42,204 nt of DNA from Bacillota bacterium (GCA_023426125.1 JAFABI010000040.1:1-42204), one strand, 5' to 3'; positions 24,729 to 32,569 are shown, numbered from the stretch's first letter. A program made the numbers and translations. The notes: generated by a model not told the origin, from the letters alone.

Positions 24729-25141
24729 TCATGTCAATGTACCTGTCCCCTTGACATGCAGTTCATCGTATGAAAGCATCTCCACCTCTTCGCGCCCACA
24801 GTCAAGAAGATAAATGGATTGCGCGCCTGCCGCATCTGTGCGATCTGCCTTTCGGTCATGGAAAGGCCTTCTTCTTTTTCTCTTATTTTGGTTTCTAGAA
24901 AAATTCTGATTCTGTCGTCCGTCGTGCTATCCATCAGAATTTCGGATATTTCATTTAGACCAAAACCAAGGCTTTTTAACACCTGAATATGATTTGCACG
25001 GACAATCTGCTTTTCGCCGTAAAACCGGTAATTGTTCATACGGTCTATTTGTTCAGGCTTGAGCAGCCCGATCTTGTCATAGTTTCGCAGCATATGGATG
25101 CTTATTCCGGTCAGCTCTGAGAATTCCCCGATTTTTAGCAT
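24729..25141 (-). pseudogene. MerR family regulator, frameshifted and running into a repeat
   Basis: N-terminal MerR winged-helix domain: MLKIGEFSELTGISIHMLRN, YDKIGLLKPEQ, the NNYRFY segment, then a dimerisation coil to about residue 105. At 24821-24826 (GCGCGC) the frame breaks. As it stands the protein ends as a 135-residue form with a nonsensical tail. Removing two bases there gives a sensible continuation (SIYLLDCGREEVEMLSYDEL) that runs into TGTCAAGGGGACAGGTACAT, a known repeat end, and stops at 24729. An effector domain is absent. The helix-turn-helix may still be made. ATG 25141 has GGAGG upstream and a good promoter. Confidence 0.75.
24732..24756. repeat. half-copy of the GTACCTGTCCCCTTGACA repeat
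   Basis: TGTCAATGTACCTGTCCCCT followed by TGACA is the same sequence as the right arm of the hairpin at 32401-32470. It forms the 3' end of the broken merR gene. Confidence 0.75.
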
Positions 25142-25166
25142 AGTTCACCTCCTACGCTTCTTCTAT

Positions 25167-25195
25167 ATTATATAAACTACCAGAAATTCGATCAA
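25167..25195 (-). promoter_or_regulatory. sigma-A-type promoter of merR
   Basis: TTGATC at 25195-25190 and TATAAT at 25172-25167 are separated by 17 bp. The -10 hexamer ends about 25 bp before the ATG. Confidence 0.7.
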
Positions 25196-25276
25196 CTCGT
25201 CAAATTCATGTTTGTATAGAAGTTTTGTAAAGTGACTTATCCTTTATTATTCTATTTTCCGGTTAAAAGTTCAAGC

Positions 25277-25324
25277 ATTAACTCCGAAATCCGAATGTCA
25301 TCTATCGGATGTTTGACAGTTAAT
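25277..25324. other. nested inverted repeat upstream of merR
   Basis: An outer pair ATTAACT (25277-25283) / AGTTAAT (25318-25324) surrounds an inner pair ATCCGA (25289-25294) / TCGGAT (25305-25310). It is in the 338-bp gene-free region 25142-25479, upstream of the merR promoter. It could be an operator or an RNA structure; the sequence does not decide. Confidence 0.4.
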
Positions 25325-25340
25325 AGATAATAAATCGCTA

Positions 25341-25366
25341 AAAGCCTTGATATAGGCTTATTTTTG
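25341..25366 (+). terminator. terminator-like hairpin, plus strand
   Basis: AAGCCT (25342-25347) pairs with AGGCTT (25354-25359), followed by ATTTTT. No plus-strand gene ends nearby, so its role is unclear. Confidence 0.4.
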
Positions 25367-25369
25367 TCA

Positions 25370-25396
25370 ATAAGCCATGGACGGCCGTTAGTTTCA
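25370..25396. repeat. 27-bp direct repeat, copy 2
   Basis: Identical to 23720-23746. No palindrome adjoins this copy. Confidence 0.9.
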
Positions 25397-25429
25397 TAAC
25401 AGGAAAAACAGGTGTATTATTGATGGTAG

Positions 25430-25470
25430 AAAAAGACAACAGCTCCTGTTAGAAACAAACAAGAGCTGTT
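25430..25470 (-). terminator. intrinsic terminator of the flavodiiron gene
   Basis: On the minus strand AACAGCTC (25470-25463) pairs with GAGCTGTT (25445-25438), followed by GTCTTTTTC, 10 bp past the stop codon. Confidence 0.82.
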
Positions 25471-25479
25471 CTTAAAATT

Positions 25480-26664
25480 TTATCCGTCAATGCTTTCTGC
25501 GAGCTTCTCGCCGAAATCTCTGCACTGCTTCAATTCCTCTACAGTTGGAGTATACTTGAACGAAATGGGCTCCAGCGGTGTTTTAAATCCGGCTTCCCCC
25601 AGCAGGCGGTTTATGGCTTTGGGAGCCTCTCCGCTCCAGCCGAAGCTGCCGAAACCGGCTCCGGTTTTCCCTTTGAATTTGTGGTATTTTATCTCCTCCA
25701 GTAAAGCGGCAATGGCGCGCAAAACCGTGTTATTAACCGTACAGCTGCCGATAAGGACGGCTTTTGCCTTGAAAACTTCAGTCAACAGGTCACTCTGGTC
25801 CGAAACCGATGCATTGAACAGCTTGCACTTTATACCTTTGCTCTCCAGTCCTTCCGCAATGGCATGGGCCATGTTTTTTGTCGCATCATACATGGTATCG
25901 TAGATGATAACGGCATGTCCCTCATTATAGTCCTGTGCCCACTGGGAATACTTTTCAACGATCTGCAGAGGATCTTTCCTCCAGATGACCCCATGGCTTG
26001 GAGCTATCATATCGATCGGGAGATTCAGGCCTTTGATCTGCTCAATCTTTTTCTTGATCAGCGGACTAAAGGGCGTCAATATATTGGCGTAATATTTGAT
26101 TGCCTCCTGATAGAGCTCACACGCATCCAATTCGTCATTAAACAATGAAGCCGGGGCATAATGCTGACCGAAAGCGTCATTTGAAAGCACTGTCGCAGCG
26201 CCTTTCACATAGGTCAGCATGCTGTCGGGCCAATGAATCATCTGCATTTCGACGAAAACGAGGTCATATTCGCCGATATTGACCGAGTCTCCGGTTTTTA
26301 CAATAACAAAGTTCCAATCCTTGTGAAAATGCTTCCGGATGATTTCTGCGCCGTTTTTTGTGCAATAAATGGGAATATCCGGATTGAAGGACATAAGATA
26401 ATCAAGGCTCCCTCCGTGATCCGGCTCAATATGGTTAATGACAACCATATCAATATTTTTTATTCCCACATCCCTTTCCAGCGCTTCGATAAACTCTTCC
26501 TTATATGGAGTCCAAACCGTATCCACAAGCACGGTCTTCTTATCTTTTATAAGATATGAATTGTAGGTGGAGCCTCTGTGGGTAGAGAGTTCATGTCCGT
26601 GAAAAGCCCTTAATTCCCAGTCCTTTATTCCGCACCAGTATATTTTGTTTTTAATTTCTATCAT
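25480..26664 (-). CDS. FprA-type flavodiiron protein
   Basis: A-type flavoprotein (flavodiiron) of 394 residues that reduces O2 to water and/or NO to N2O in anaerobes. The N-terminal metallo-beta-lactamase-like domain (1-245) carries the diiron ligands His78, Glu80, Asp82 and His83 (HIEPDHGG), His144 (MIHWPDSM), Asp163 and His224. The C-terminal flavodoxin domain (about 250-394) begins VIIYDTMYDATKNMA, the FMN phosphate loop. All ligands are present and no rubredoxin domain is fused. The frame opens at 26679, but ATG 26664 has GGAGG eight bases upstream. It is monocistronic with its own terminator. Whether O2 or NO is preferred cannot be told. Confidence 0.94.
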   Translation of the reverse strand: MIEIKNKIYWCGIKDWELRAFHGHELSTHRGSTYNSYLIKDKKTVLVDTVWTPYKEEFIEALERDVGIKNIDMVVINHIEPDHGGSLDYLMSFNPDIPIYCTKNGAEIIRKHFHKDWNFVIVKTGDSVNIGEYDLVFVEMQMIHWPDSMLTYVKGAATVLSNDAFGQHYAPASLFNDELDACELYQEAIKYYANILTPFSPLIKKKIEQIKGLNLPIDMIAPSHGVIWRKDPLQIVEKYSQWAQDYNEGHAVIIYDTMYDATKNMAHAIAEGLESKGIKCKLFNASVSDQSDLLTEVFKAKAVLIGSCTVNNTVLRAIAALLEEIKYHKFKGKTGAGFGSFGWSGEAPKAINRLLGEAGFKTPLEPISFKYTPTVEELKQCRDFGEKLAESIDG

Positions 26665-26768
26665 TGCACAATCCTCCAATTTCGTGTCTCGTTATATCTT
26701 TCGCAATTCATACAAATTTTACCCAACAAACGCCGCCCTGAAACATTTTTGGGAAAAGAGGCGGCCGG

Positions 26769-26798
26769 GACGCAAATGGGGACGGTTCCGCTTGCGTC
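26769..26798. repeat. short hairpin with GGGGACGGTTCC core
   Basis: GACGCAA (26769-26775) and TTGCGTC (26792-26798) flank GGGGACGGTTCC, a fragment of the family seen at 1-44 and 23746-23809. The rest of 26665-26857 holds no gene I can support. Confidence 0.6.
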
Positions 26799-26857
26799 TG
26801 ATGTATATAGCGGAGGTAAAATACATAATTCATGCGGATTTAAATGTGCCTGGATGC

Positions 26858-26984
26858 AAAAAGAGGCTATCTCAAAAGCGGATTGCCCAATGAGCAATCC
26901 CTACAACCCGGGTGGTACATGACAGTACCCCCGCGCTGTAGGGGCGCGCACTGCGCGTCCGTGGATTTTGAGACAGTCCCTTTT
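26858..26984. repeat. composite MITE-like element with CTCAAAA terminal inverted repeats
   Basis: The ends AAAAGAGGCTATCTCAAAA (left) and, on the opposite strand, AAAAGGGACTGTCTCAAAA (right) match at most positions. Inside are three hairpins in order: GGATTGCCCAATGAGCAATC ending in CCTACA, a GGTACATGACAGTACC stem after CCCGGG, and TGTAGGGGCGCGCACTGCGC. The right end is 20 bp beyond the tuf stop, and no other terminator is seen for tuf. The copy at 14884-15063 has the same order of parts. Confidence 0.85.
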
Positions 26985-27003
26985 ATGTTCTTCTTCCCTT
27001 TAA

Positions 27004-28206
27004 TTACTCAATAATTGCCGTAACCGTACCGGATCCGACAGTTCTGCCGCCTTCACGGATAGCGAATCTCAAGCCTTCTTCCATAGCGATGGGAGTAATG
27101 AGCTTGATGGTCATCTGGATGTGGTCGCCAGGCATGCACATTTCAACGCCTGCAGGCAATTCGGCAACACCGGTAACGTCGGTGGTCCTGAAATAGAACT
27201 GGGGCCTGTAGCCATTGAAGAAAGGAGTATGCCTTCCGCCCTCTTCCTTGGTAAGAACGTAAACCTGGGATTTGTAATGCGTGTGAGGCTTGATTGAACC
27301 GGGTTTTGCAATAACCTGTCCTCTTTCGATTTCATTTCTCTGAATACCCCTGAGGAGGACACCGATATTATCACCGGCAACTGCCTGGTCAAGGAGCTTC
27401 CTGAACATTTCAACACCGGTAACAACGGTCTTTCTGGGAGCTTCCATAAGACCTACGATTTCAACTTCCTCGCCAACCTTGACCATTCCTCTTTCAACCC
27501 TGCCGGTAGCAACAGTACCACGCCCAGTGATTGAGAAAACGTCCTCAACTGGCATGATGAAAGGCTTGTCGGTAGCTCTTTCAGGAGTAGGAATGAAGCT
27601 GTCGACAGCATTCATTAAATCCAGTACGCATTTGTATTCAGGTGCGCTGGGATCTTTGGATGCGCATTCGAGAGCAACCAGAGCAGACCCTCTGATGATC
27701 GGAATATCGTCCCCATTGAATTCATAGGAGCTGAGCAGTTCCCTGAGTTCCATTTCAACCAGCTCGATAAGTTCTTCGTCGTCAACCATGTCAACTTTGT
27801 TGAGGAAAACAACGATGTGAGGCACGCCAACCTGACGGGCAAGAAGGATGTGCTCTCTTGTCTGCGGCATTGGGCCGTCGGCAGCGGAAACAACCAGAAT
27901 GGCGCCGTCCATCTGAGCAGCGCCGGTGATCATGTTCTTGACATAGTCGGCGTGGCCGGGGCAGTCAACATGGGCATAATGCCTGTTTTCTGTCTCATAC
28001 TCAACGTGGGCGGTGGAAATCGTGATACCTCTTGCTTTTTCTTCAGGCGCTTTGTCTATCTGGTCATATGCAGTATACTGCGCTTTTCCCGAGAAGCCCA
28101 GAACCTTGGTTATGGCAGCTGTCAAAGAAGTCTTACCGTGGTCGACATGACCAATTGTTCCGATATTAACGTGGGGTTTGTTTCTTTCATATTTAGCCTT
28201 ACCCAT
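27004..28206 (-). CDS. tuf: elongation factor Tu
   Basis: EF-Tu, the GTPase that brings aminoacyl-tRNA to the ribosome. The 400-residue protein is complete: P-loop GHVDHGKT at 19-26, switch II DCPGH at 81-85, NKVD at 136-139, followed by domains 2 and 3. GGAGG lies upstream of the ATG. It is the last gene of the str operon, 105 bp after fusA; a small TTCAGTA/TACTGAA hairpin (28228-28246) sits in that gap. Downstream is a composite repeat instead of a normal terminator. Confidence 0.99.
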   Translation of the reverse strand: MGKAKYERNKPHVNIGTIGHVDHGKTSLTAAITKVLGFSGKAQYTAYDQIDKAPEEKARGITISTAHVEYETENRHYAHVDCPGHADYVKNMITGAAQMDGAILVVSAADGPMPQTREHILLARQVGVPHIVVFLNKVDMVDDEELIELVEMELRELLSSYEFNGDDIPIIRGSALVALECASKDPSAPEYKCVLDLMNAVDSFIPTPERATDKPFIMPVEDVFSITGRGTVATGRVERGMVKVGEEVEIVGLMEAPRKTVVTGVEMFRKLLDQAVAGDNIGVLLRGIQRNEIERGQVIAKPGSIKPHTHYKSQVYVLTKEEGGRHTPFFNGYRPQFYFRTTDVTGVAELPAGVEMCMPGDHIQMTIKLITPIAMEEGLRFAIREGGRTVGSGTVTAIIE

Positions 28207-28311
28207 TGTGTAAATCTCCTCCCTTGGTTCAGTAATAAATACTGAATTTGATAAATTTTTATTTGCCTACAGGAACTCTTTAAGCCCCTGGATAGTACTG
28301 AAACTTACTCT

Positions 28312-30375
28312 TCACTTTATAATCGATTCCTGAATGCTCTTCGGAACCTCTTCATAGTGGCTGAACTGCATTGTAAACACGCCTCTTCCCTGCGTTCTGG
28401 AACGGAGTACGGTTGCATATCCGAACATCTCGGAAAGCGGAACATGCGCAGTAATAACCTGGCCTCCTGCTCTTGCTTCCATGCCCTCCATTCTTCCTCT
28501 CCTGGAATTGAGGTCTCCGATGACATCACCCATATACTCTTCCGGAACAACGACATCCACCCGCATTACAGGCTCAAGAAGCACCGGACTCGCTTTGCGG
28601 CAGCCTTCCTTGAAGCCCATGGAGCCGGCGATTTTAAATGCCATTTCCGATGAGTCCACTTCGTGATAGGATCCGTCGACAAGCGTGACTTTAATGTCAA
28701 GCACCTGATACCCTCCCAGCACACCGCTATGCATGGCGTCCTGGATACCGGCGTCAATTGCCGGAATGTATTCCTTGGGTATTGCTCCGCCGACGATCTT
28801 GTTTACAAATTCATAACCCGTACCGGGTTCCTGCGGCTCCAATTCCAGCCAGCAGTGACCGTATTGGCCTCTTCCGCCGGATTGCCGTACGAATTTCCCT
28901 TCGGCCTTGACAGCCTTCCGGATAGTCTCCTTATATGCAACCTGGGGCTTGCCGATATTTGCCTCTACCTTGAATTCCCTCATCATACGGTCTACGATGA
29001 TTTCAAGATGCAGCTCGCCCATTCCTGAGATGATGGTTTGCCCTGTCTCAGGGTCGGTATGGGTCTTGAAGGTGGGATCCTCTTCAGAAAGCTTCTGCAG
29101 CGCAATGCCCATTTTGTCCTGTCCGGCCTTGGTTTTCGGCTCGACGGCAATATGAATGACCGGCTCGGGGAATTCCATGGATTCAAGGATGATCGGGTCA
29201 TCTTCAGTACAAAGCGTATCGCCGGTGGTGGTGTCTTTCAAGCCCACGGCGCACGCAATATCGCCCGAGTAAACCATATCGATATCTTCCCTGTGGTTTG
29301 CATGCATCTGCAAAATTCTTCCGATTCTTTCCTTCTTGTTCTTTGATGAATTTAAAACGTAGGAGCCTGAACTCAACTTTCCGGAATACACCCTGAAAAA
29401 GCAAAGCTTTCCTACAAAGGGGTCCGCCATGATTTTAAACGCAAGGGCGGAAAACGTTGCGTTATCGTCCGCCGGCCTCTCCAATTCCGTGTCGCCGTCG
29501 GGGGCCACACCGCTTATGGGAGGCACGTCCAGCGGGGAAGGCATATAATCCACAACTGCATCCAGCAGCTGCTGCACACCTTTATTCCGATAAGATGAGC
29601 CGCAGGCCACGGGAATAATGCTGACGGATATTGTCGCCTTTCTGATTCCGGCACGTATTTCCTCTTCGGTAAACTCCTCACCTTCAAGGTATTTATTCGT
29701 TAAATCCTCGTCTTGTTCAGCAACAGCTTCAATTAAAATGTTACGGTATTTATCAACGACACTCATCATGTCATCGGGAATAGGACCTTCTTCTATTTCC
29801 TTGCCCAAATCATCCTTGTAAAATGAGGCTTTCATAGTAACAAGGTCGATGATCCCCCGGAAATTGTCTTCCCTGCCGATAGGTATTTGAATCGGAACAG
29901 CGTTGGCTTTCAACCTGTCCTTCATCATTTGTATGCAGTTAAAAAAGTCTGCACCCATAATATCCATTTTATTAACATATGCAAGCCTGGGAACGTGGTA
30001 CTTGTCAGCCTGTCTCCAAACTGTTTCGGATTGGGGCTCCACGCCACCCTTTGCACAAAAAAGTGTTACTGAACCATCGAGAACACGAAGAGATCTCTCA
30101 ACCTCAACCGTAAAGTCAACGTGCCCCGGCGTATCTATAATATTGATTCTGTTACCTTTCCATTGGGCTGTGGTAGCCGCAGAAGTAATCGTTATACCTC
30201 TTTCCTGCTCCTGCTCCATCCAGTCCATTGTAGCGGCGCCTTCATGAACTTCACCCATTTTGTGCAGTCTTCCGGTGTAAAACAGGATACGTTCGGTCGT
30301 CGTGGTTTTTCCGGCATCAATGTGTGCCATGATACCTATGTTTCTTGTGTTTTCCAAACTAAATTGCCTGGGCAT
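28312..30375 (-). CDS. fusA: elongation factor G
   Basis: EF-G, the translocation GTPase, 687 residues. The P-loop AHIDAGKT is at 17-24, DTPGHVDF and NKMD follow, and domains II-V are complete with the GxGQYGHC-type domain IV segment (SGGRGQYGHC). The frame is open to 30420, but ATG 30375 (MPRQFSLENTRNIGI) has AGGAGG five bases upstream and matches the family. It lies 55 bp after rpsG and 105 bp before tuf. Confidence 0.98.
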   Translation of the reverse strand: MPRQFSLENTRNIGIMAHIDAGKTTTTERILFYTGRLHKMGEVHEGAATMDWMEQEQERGITITSAATTAQWKGNRINIIDTPGHVDFTVEVERSLRVLDGSVTLFCAKGGVEPQSETVWRQADKYHVPRLAYVNKMDIMGADFFNCIQMMKDRLKANAVPIQIPIGREDNFRGIIDLVTMKASFYKDDLGKEIEEGPIPDDMMSVVDKYRNILIEAVAEQDEDLTNKYLEGEEFTEEEIRAGIRKATISVSIIPVACGSSYRNKGVQQLLDAVVDYMPSPLDVPPISGVAPDGDTELERPADDNATFSALAFKIMADPFVGKLCFFRVYSGKLSSGSYVLNSSKNKKERIGRILQMHANHREDIDMVYSGDIACAVGLKDTTTGDTLCTEDDPIILESMEFPEPVIHIAVEPKTKAGQDKMGIALQKLSEEDPTFKTHTDPETGQTIISGMGELHLEIIVDRMMREFKVEANIGKPQVAYKETIRKAVKAEGKFVRQSGGRGQYGHCWLELEPQEPGTGYEFVNKIVGGAIPKEYIPAIDAGIQDAMHSGVLGGYQVLDIKVTLVDGSYHEVDSSEMAFKIAGSMGFKEGCRKASPVLLEPVMRVDVVVPEEYMGDVIGDLNSRRGRMEGMEARAGGQVITAHVPLSEMFGYATVLRSRTQGRGVFTMQFSHYEEVPKSIQESIIK

Positions 30376-30430
30376 ATGGTCCTCCTTTCTCTCTGATTCC
30401 AATACATTTAGTATCTGCAATATTCTTCAA

Positions 30431-30901
30431 TTAAAACCTGTAGTGAGCAAAAGCCTTGTTGGCTTCGGCCATCTTATGGGTGTCTTCCTTCTTTTTGAAG
30501 GCGCCGCCCAGTCCGTTGACCGCATCCATGATTTCGCCCGCAAGTCTTTCCTTCATGGTCTTCTCGCCTCTGTTGCGTGAATAGCTGACCAGCCATCTCA
30601 AACCCAGAGCCTGTCTTCTTTCCGGTCTGACTTCCATCGGAACCTGATACGTAGCTCCACCGACTCTTCTTGCTTTTACTTCAAGAACCGGCATAATGTT
30701 GTTCAAGGCCTGTTCGAAAACCTCCAGAGGATCCTTGCCGGTTTTGGCTTTGATGATATCAAAGGCATCATAGCAAATTCTCTGAGCCGTACCCTTTTCG
30801 CCGTCATACATAATGTTGTTGACAAGCTTTGACAATACCTTGTCGTTATAGATGGGATCCGGCAGAACATCTCTTTTTGGTGTATGTCCTTTTCTTGGCA
30901 C
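30431..30901 (-). CDS. rpsG: 30S ribosomal protein S7
   Basis: Ribosomal protein S7 (156 residues), a primary 16S rRNA-binding protein of the small-subunit head. It starts PRKGHTPKRDVLPDPIYNDK and contains GGATYQVPMEVRPERRQALG and the conserved C-terminal helix. The correct start is GTG at 30901, with AAAGGAGGG seven bases upstream. The longer frame from 30979 has no ribosome binding site and is not S7-like. The gap to rpsL is unusually long (367 bp) and contains its own promoter-like sequence. Confidence 0.97.
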   Translation of the reverse strand: MPRKGHTPKRDVLPDPIYNDKVLSKLVNNIMYDGEKGTAQRICYDAFDIIKAKTGKDPLEVFEQALNNIMPVLEVKARRVGGATYQVPMEVRPERRQALGLRWLVSYSRNRGEKTMKERLAGEIMDAVNGLGGAFKKKEDTHKMAEANKAFAHYRF

Positions 30902-31165
30902 TATACTTCCCTCCTTTGTCCAATGATAGGGGACCGTTCTTCCGAAGCCGGACACAGCAATACTCCGTCCCTGCTTCACGTGTCTTAAGAATTCCCCTTC
31001 CGAATAATTTCCGGGGCATGCGCCCCTCGAGGTACTCGGGACATATCATGTAAGGGGACACACCTTCGCTTTTCTTCTCTGACATCCTCTCAATTCAAGG
31101 ATTATTCTATCCCGGAATCGAAGGAATGTCCCCATCGAATGTCCTCGTCAGTGCTCCGTAATTGC
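30902..31165. other. gene-free rpsG leader with repeat debris
   Basis: No gene is seen. GGGGACCG (30929 onward), a TAAGGGGACACACC stretch near 31051-31064, and GGAATGTCCCC near 31123-31133 resemble worn parts of the GGGGAC repeat family inside the str operon. Confidence 0.5.
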
Positions 31166-31194
31166 TTTATATAATTAAAAGGGAACAATCGCAA
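31166..31194 (-). promoter_or_regulatory. candidate internal promoter for rpsG-fusA-tuf
   Basis: TTGCGA (31194-31189) and TATAAA (31171-31166) are 17 bp apart on the minus strand, about 265 bp before the rpsG start. Confidence 0.5.
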
Positions 31195-31260
31195 CCTTAA
31201 ATTTACAATAACAACTTACTTAGCACTTATTTTTTTGTCATCCGGCCCGGTTCATGGCAC

Positions 31261-31280
31261 GCCAAAAGTTACTTTTTGGC
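31261..31280 (-). other. hairpin overlapping the rpsL stop codon
   Basis: GCCAAAA and TTTTGGC pair around a loop that contains the TAA stop of rpsL. No T-run follows, so it is not a standard terminator; a processing or 3'-protection role is possible. Confidence 0.5.
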
Positions 31281-31697
31281 GGCGCCTGCTTTCGGCCTCT
31301 TGGCGCCATACTTGGAACGGCCCTGCATTCTCTTTGCAACGCCGGCAGTATCAAGCGTACCCCTGATGATGTGGTACCTAACGCCAGGAAGGTCTTTCAC
31401 CCTGCCGCCCCTGATAAGAACGACACTGTGCTCCTGCAGGTTATGGCCGATCCCCGGAATGTAAGCCGTAACTTCGATAAGGTTTGTCAAACGGACCCTG
31501 GCAACCTTTCTCAAAGCTGAGTTGGGCTTCTTGGGCGTCGTCGTTTTTACAACCGTGCATACACCTCTTTTTTGGGGTGAGCTCACGTCGATAGGCTTCC
31601 TTTTCAAAGAGTTGAATCCTCTCTGCAAAGCCGGGGCTGTAGATTTGTATTCTACCGTTTCCCTTCCTTTTCTGACCAATTGGTTAAATGTTGGCAT
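31269..31697 (-). CDS. rpsL: 30S ribosomal protein S12
   Basis: Ribosomal protein S12, 142 residues, part of the decoding centre. PTFNQLVRKGR starts the protein, and TTTPKKPNSALRKVARVRL (52-70) and GHNLQEHSVVLIRGGRVKDL match the family. The lysines linked to streptomycin resistance are in the sensitive form (TPKKPNS and GRVKDLPG). The insert around residues 31-43 makes it longer than the E. coli protein, as in other Firmicutes. AAAGGAGG precedes the ATG. The stop codon sits in a hairpin. Confidence 0.98.
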   Translation of the reverse strand: MPTFNQLVRKGRETVEYKSTAPALQRGFNSLKRKPIDVSSPQKRGVCTVVKTTTPKKPNSALRKVARVRLTNLIEVTAYIPGIGHNLQEHSVVLIRGGRVKDLPGVRYHIIRGTLDTAGVAKRMQGRSKYGAKRPKAGAAKK

Positions 31698-31812
31698 TCA
31701 TGCACCTCCTTTCATTTTGAATTTTCTTCAGCGCTAACTGATTTATAGTAACAGGCTGTAATAGGATTACAGCCTGAAGCGCTTATGATTTCCTGCACCT
31801 TTTGGCATACGG

Positions 31813-32055
31813 CTATTTCAGCAAAGTCACGGCGGATGCGCCGACTTCTATGCCGCAAGCCTTTCCCAACTGCTTCATGGTATCCGTATAAACGATCTCA
31901 ACCGAATTTCTCATGCAAAGCTCTTTCAGGCCGCCGGTAATTTTTTCGTCGGCGTCCCTGGCAATGAAAACAATCTTTGCATTGTCTGCCTCAACCACCT
32001 TTAACGACTGTTTTATGCCTATGGCTTTATTGTTGCCCTTTAAAAGCTCCAGCAT
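31813..32055 (-). CDS. L7Ae/L30e family ribosomal protein (YbxF-like)
   Basis: Small (80-residue) kink-turn RNA-binding protein of the L7Ae/L30e/S12e/Gadd45 family, the YbxF type found between rpoC and rpsL in Firmicutes. Recognisable segments are GNNKAIGIKQSLKVVEADNA, KIVFIARDADEKI and ACGIEVGASAVTLLK, the last being the family's RNA-contacting end. TGGAGGG precedes the ATG. It is the first gene after the repeat block and has a strong promoter 157 bp upstream. Confidence 0.93.
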   Translation of the reverse strand: MLELLKGNNKAIGIKQSLKVVEADNAKIVFIARDADEKITGGLKELCMRNSVEIVYTDTMKQLGKACGIEVGASAVTLLK

Positions 32056-32187
32056 GAATTATGCCCTCCAATACAGGGACCAAACCTTCCCTCTTATCCC
32101 GTAGAACCGGATGCCGAAGAAATTTCCCGCCTAAAGTATGGGGACCACCTATAAAAGCAGAAATGTCCCCGCCAAACGTACTGAAAT

Positions 32188-32217
32188 ATTTTATCACCGC
32201 ACAGCGCTATTTGTCAA
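32188..32217 (-). promoter_or_regulatory. strong sigma-A-type promoter for the L7Ae-rpsL-rpsG-fusA-tuf operon
   Basis: TTGACA (32217-32212) and TAAAAT (32193-32188) are 18 bp apart. The leader of about 125 nt contains a GGGGAC/GTCCCC hairpin (about 32140-32170). The promoter lies between the repeat block and the gene, so it can drive the operon independently of rpoBC. Confidence 0.82.
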
Positions 32218-32256
32218 GAAAAACACCGCTGCCCGACACTGTAAAAGAATTTTGGC

Positions 32257-32395
32257 AGTGACTATTCAGTTATCCCGGTTGTCATTGCGAGGAGCAAAGC
32301 GACATGGCAATCTCTACTTCTGACTACGATAGCATTTATTAGATTGCCGCGCTCCACTTCGTTTCGCTCGGAATGACAGTACCTGAATAGTCACT
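32257..32395. repeat. 139-bp MITE-like element with AGTGACTATTCAG ends
   Basis: Perfect 13-bp terminal inverted repeats (32257-32269 and 32383-32395) enclose a second inverted repeat: TGTCATTGCGAGGAGCAAAG on the left and, on the other strand, a related TGTCATTCCGAGCGAAACG on the right. It has no coding capacity. The inner TGTCATTGCGAGGAGC-type sequence is a repeat theme I recall from many bacterial genomes. Confidence 0.9.
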
Positions 32396-32400
32396 TTTGT

Positions 32401-32470
32401 GTCAAGGGGGACAGGTCCGTTGACACACAGCAGACTGACACTCATGTGTCAATGTACCTGTCCCCTTGAC
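32401..32470. repeat. hairpin GTCAAGGGGGACAGGT ... ACCTGTCCCCTTGAC
   Basis: The arms, about 26 nt each, pair with few mismatches, and TGACACA/TGTGTCA form the inner stem. A half-copy is at 24732-24756. It lies directly between two other repeat families. Confidence 0.88.
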
Positions 32471-32491
32471 ATACTTTTGGCATATAAAATC

Positions 32492-32569
32492 TGTAGGGGC
32501 GGCCATTGGCCGTCCGGCAGCTGTTTAACACAGATTGCATTCTGCGGACGCGCAATGCGCGCCCCTACA
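32492..32569. repeat. TGTAGGGG palindromic element (78 bp, best-preserved copy)
   Basis: TGTAGGGGCGGCCATTGGCC opens the element and GGACGCGCAATGCGCGCCCC, then TACA, closes it. The core AGCTGTTTAACACAGATTGC is shared with the copy at 16242-16320. It lies 36 bp past the rpoC stop. With the two preceding elements it fills the 549-bp gene-free gap 32056-32604. Confidence 0.95.

Noticed and set aside
25341..25366. Evidence for a hidden plus-strand gene or sRNA ending at the terminator-like hairpin
   Set aside because: No open frame or promoter is visible on the plus strand before it. The hairpin is short and may be chance.
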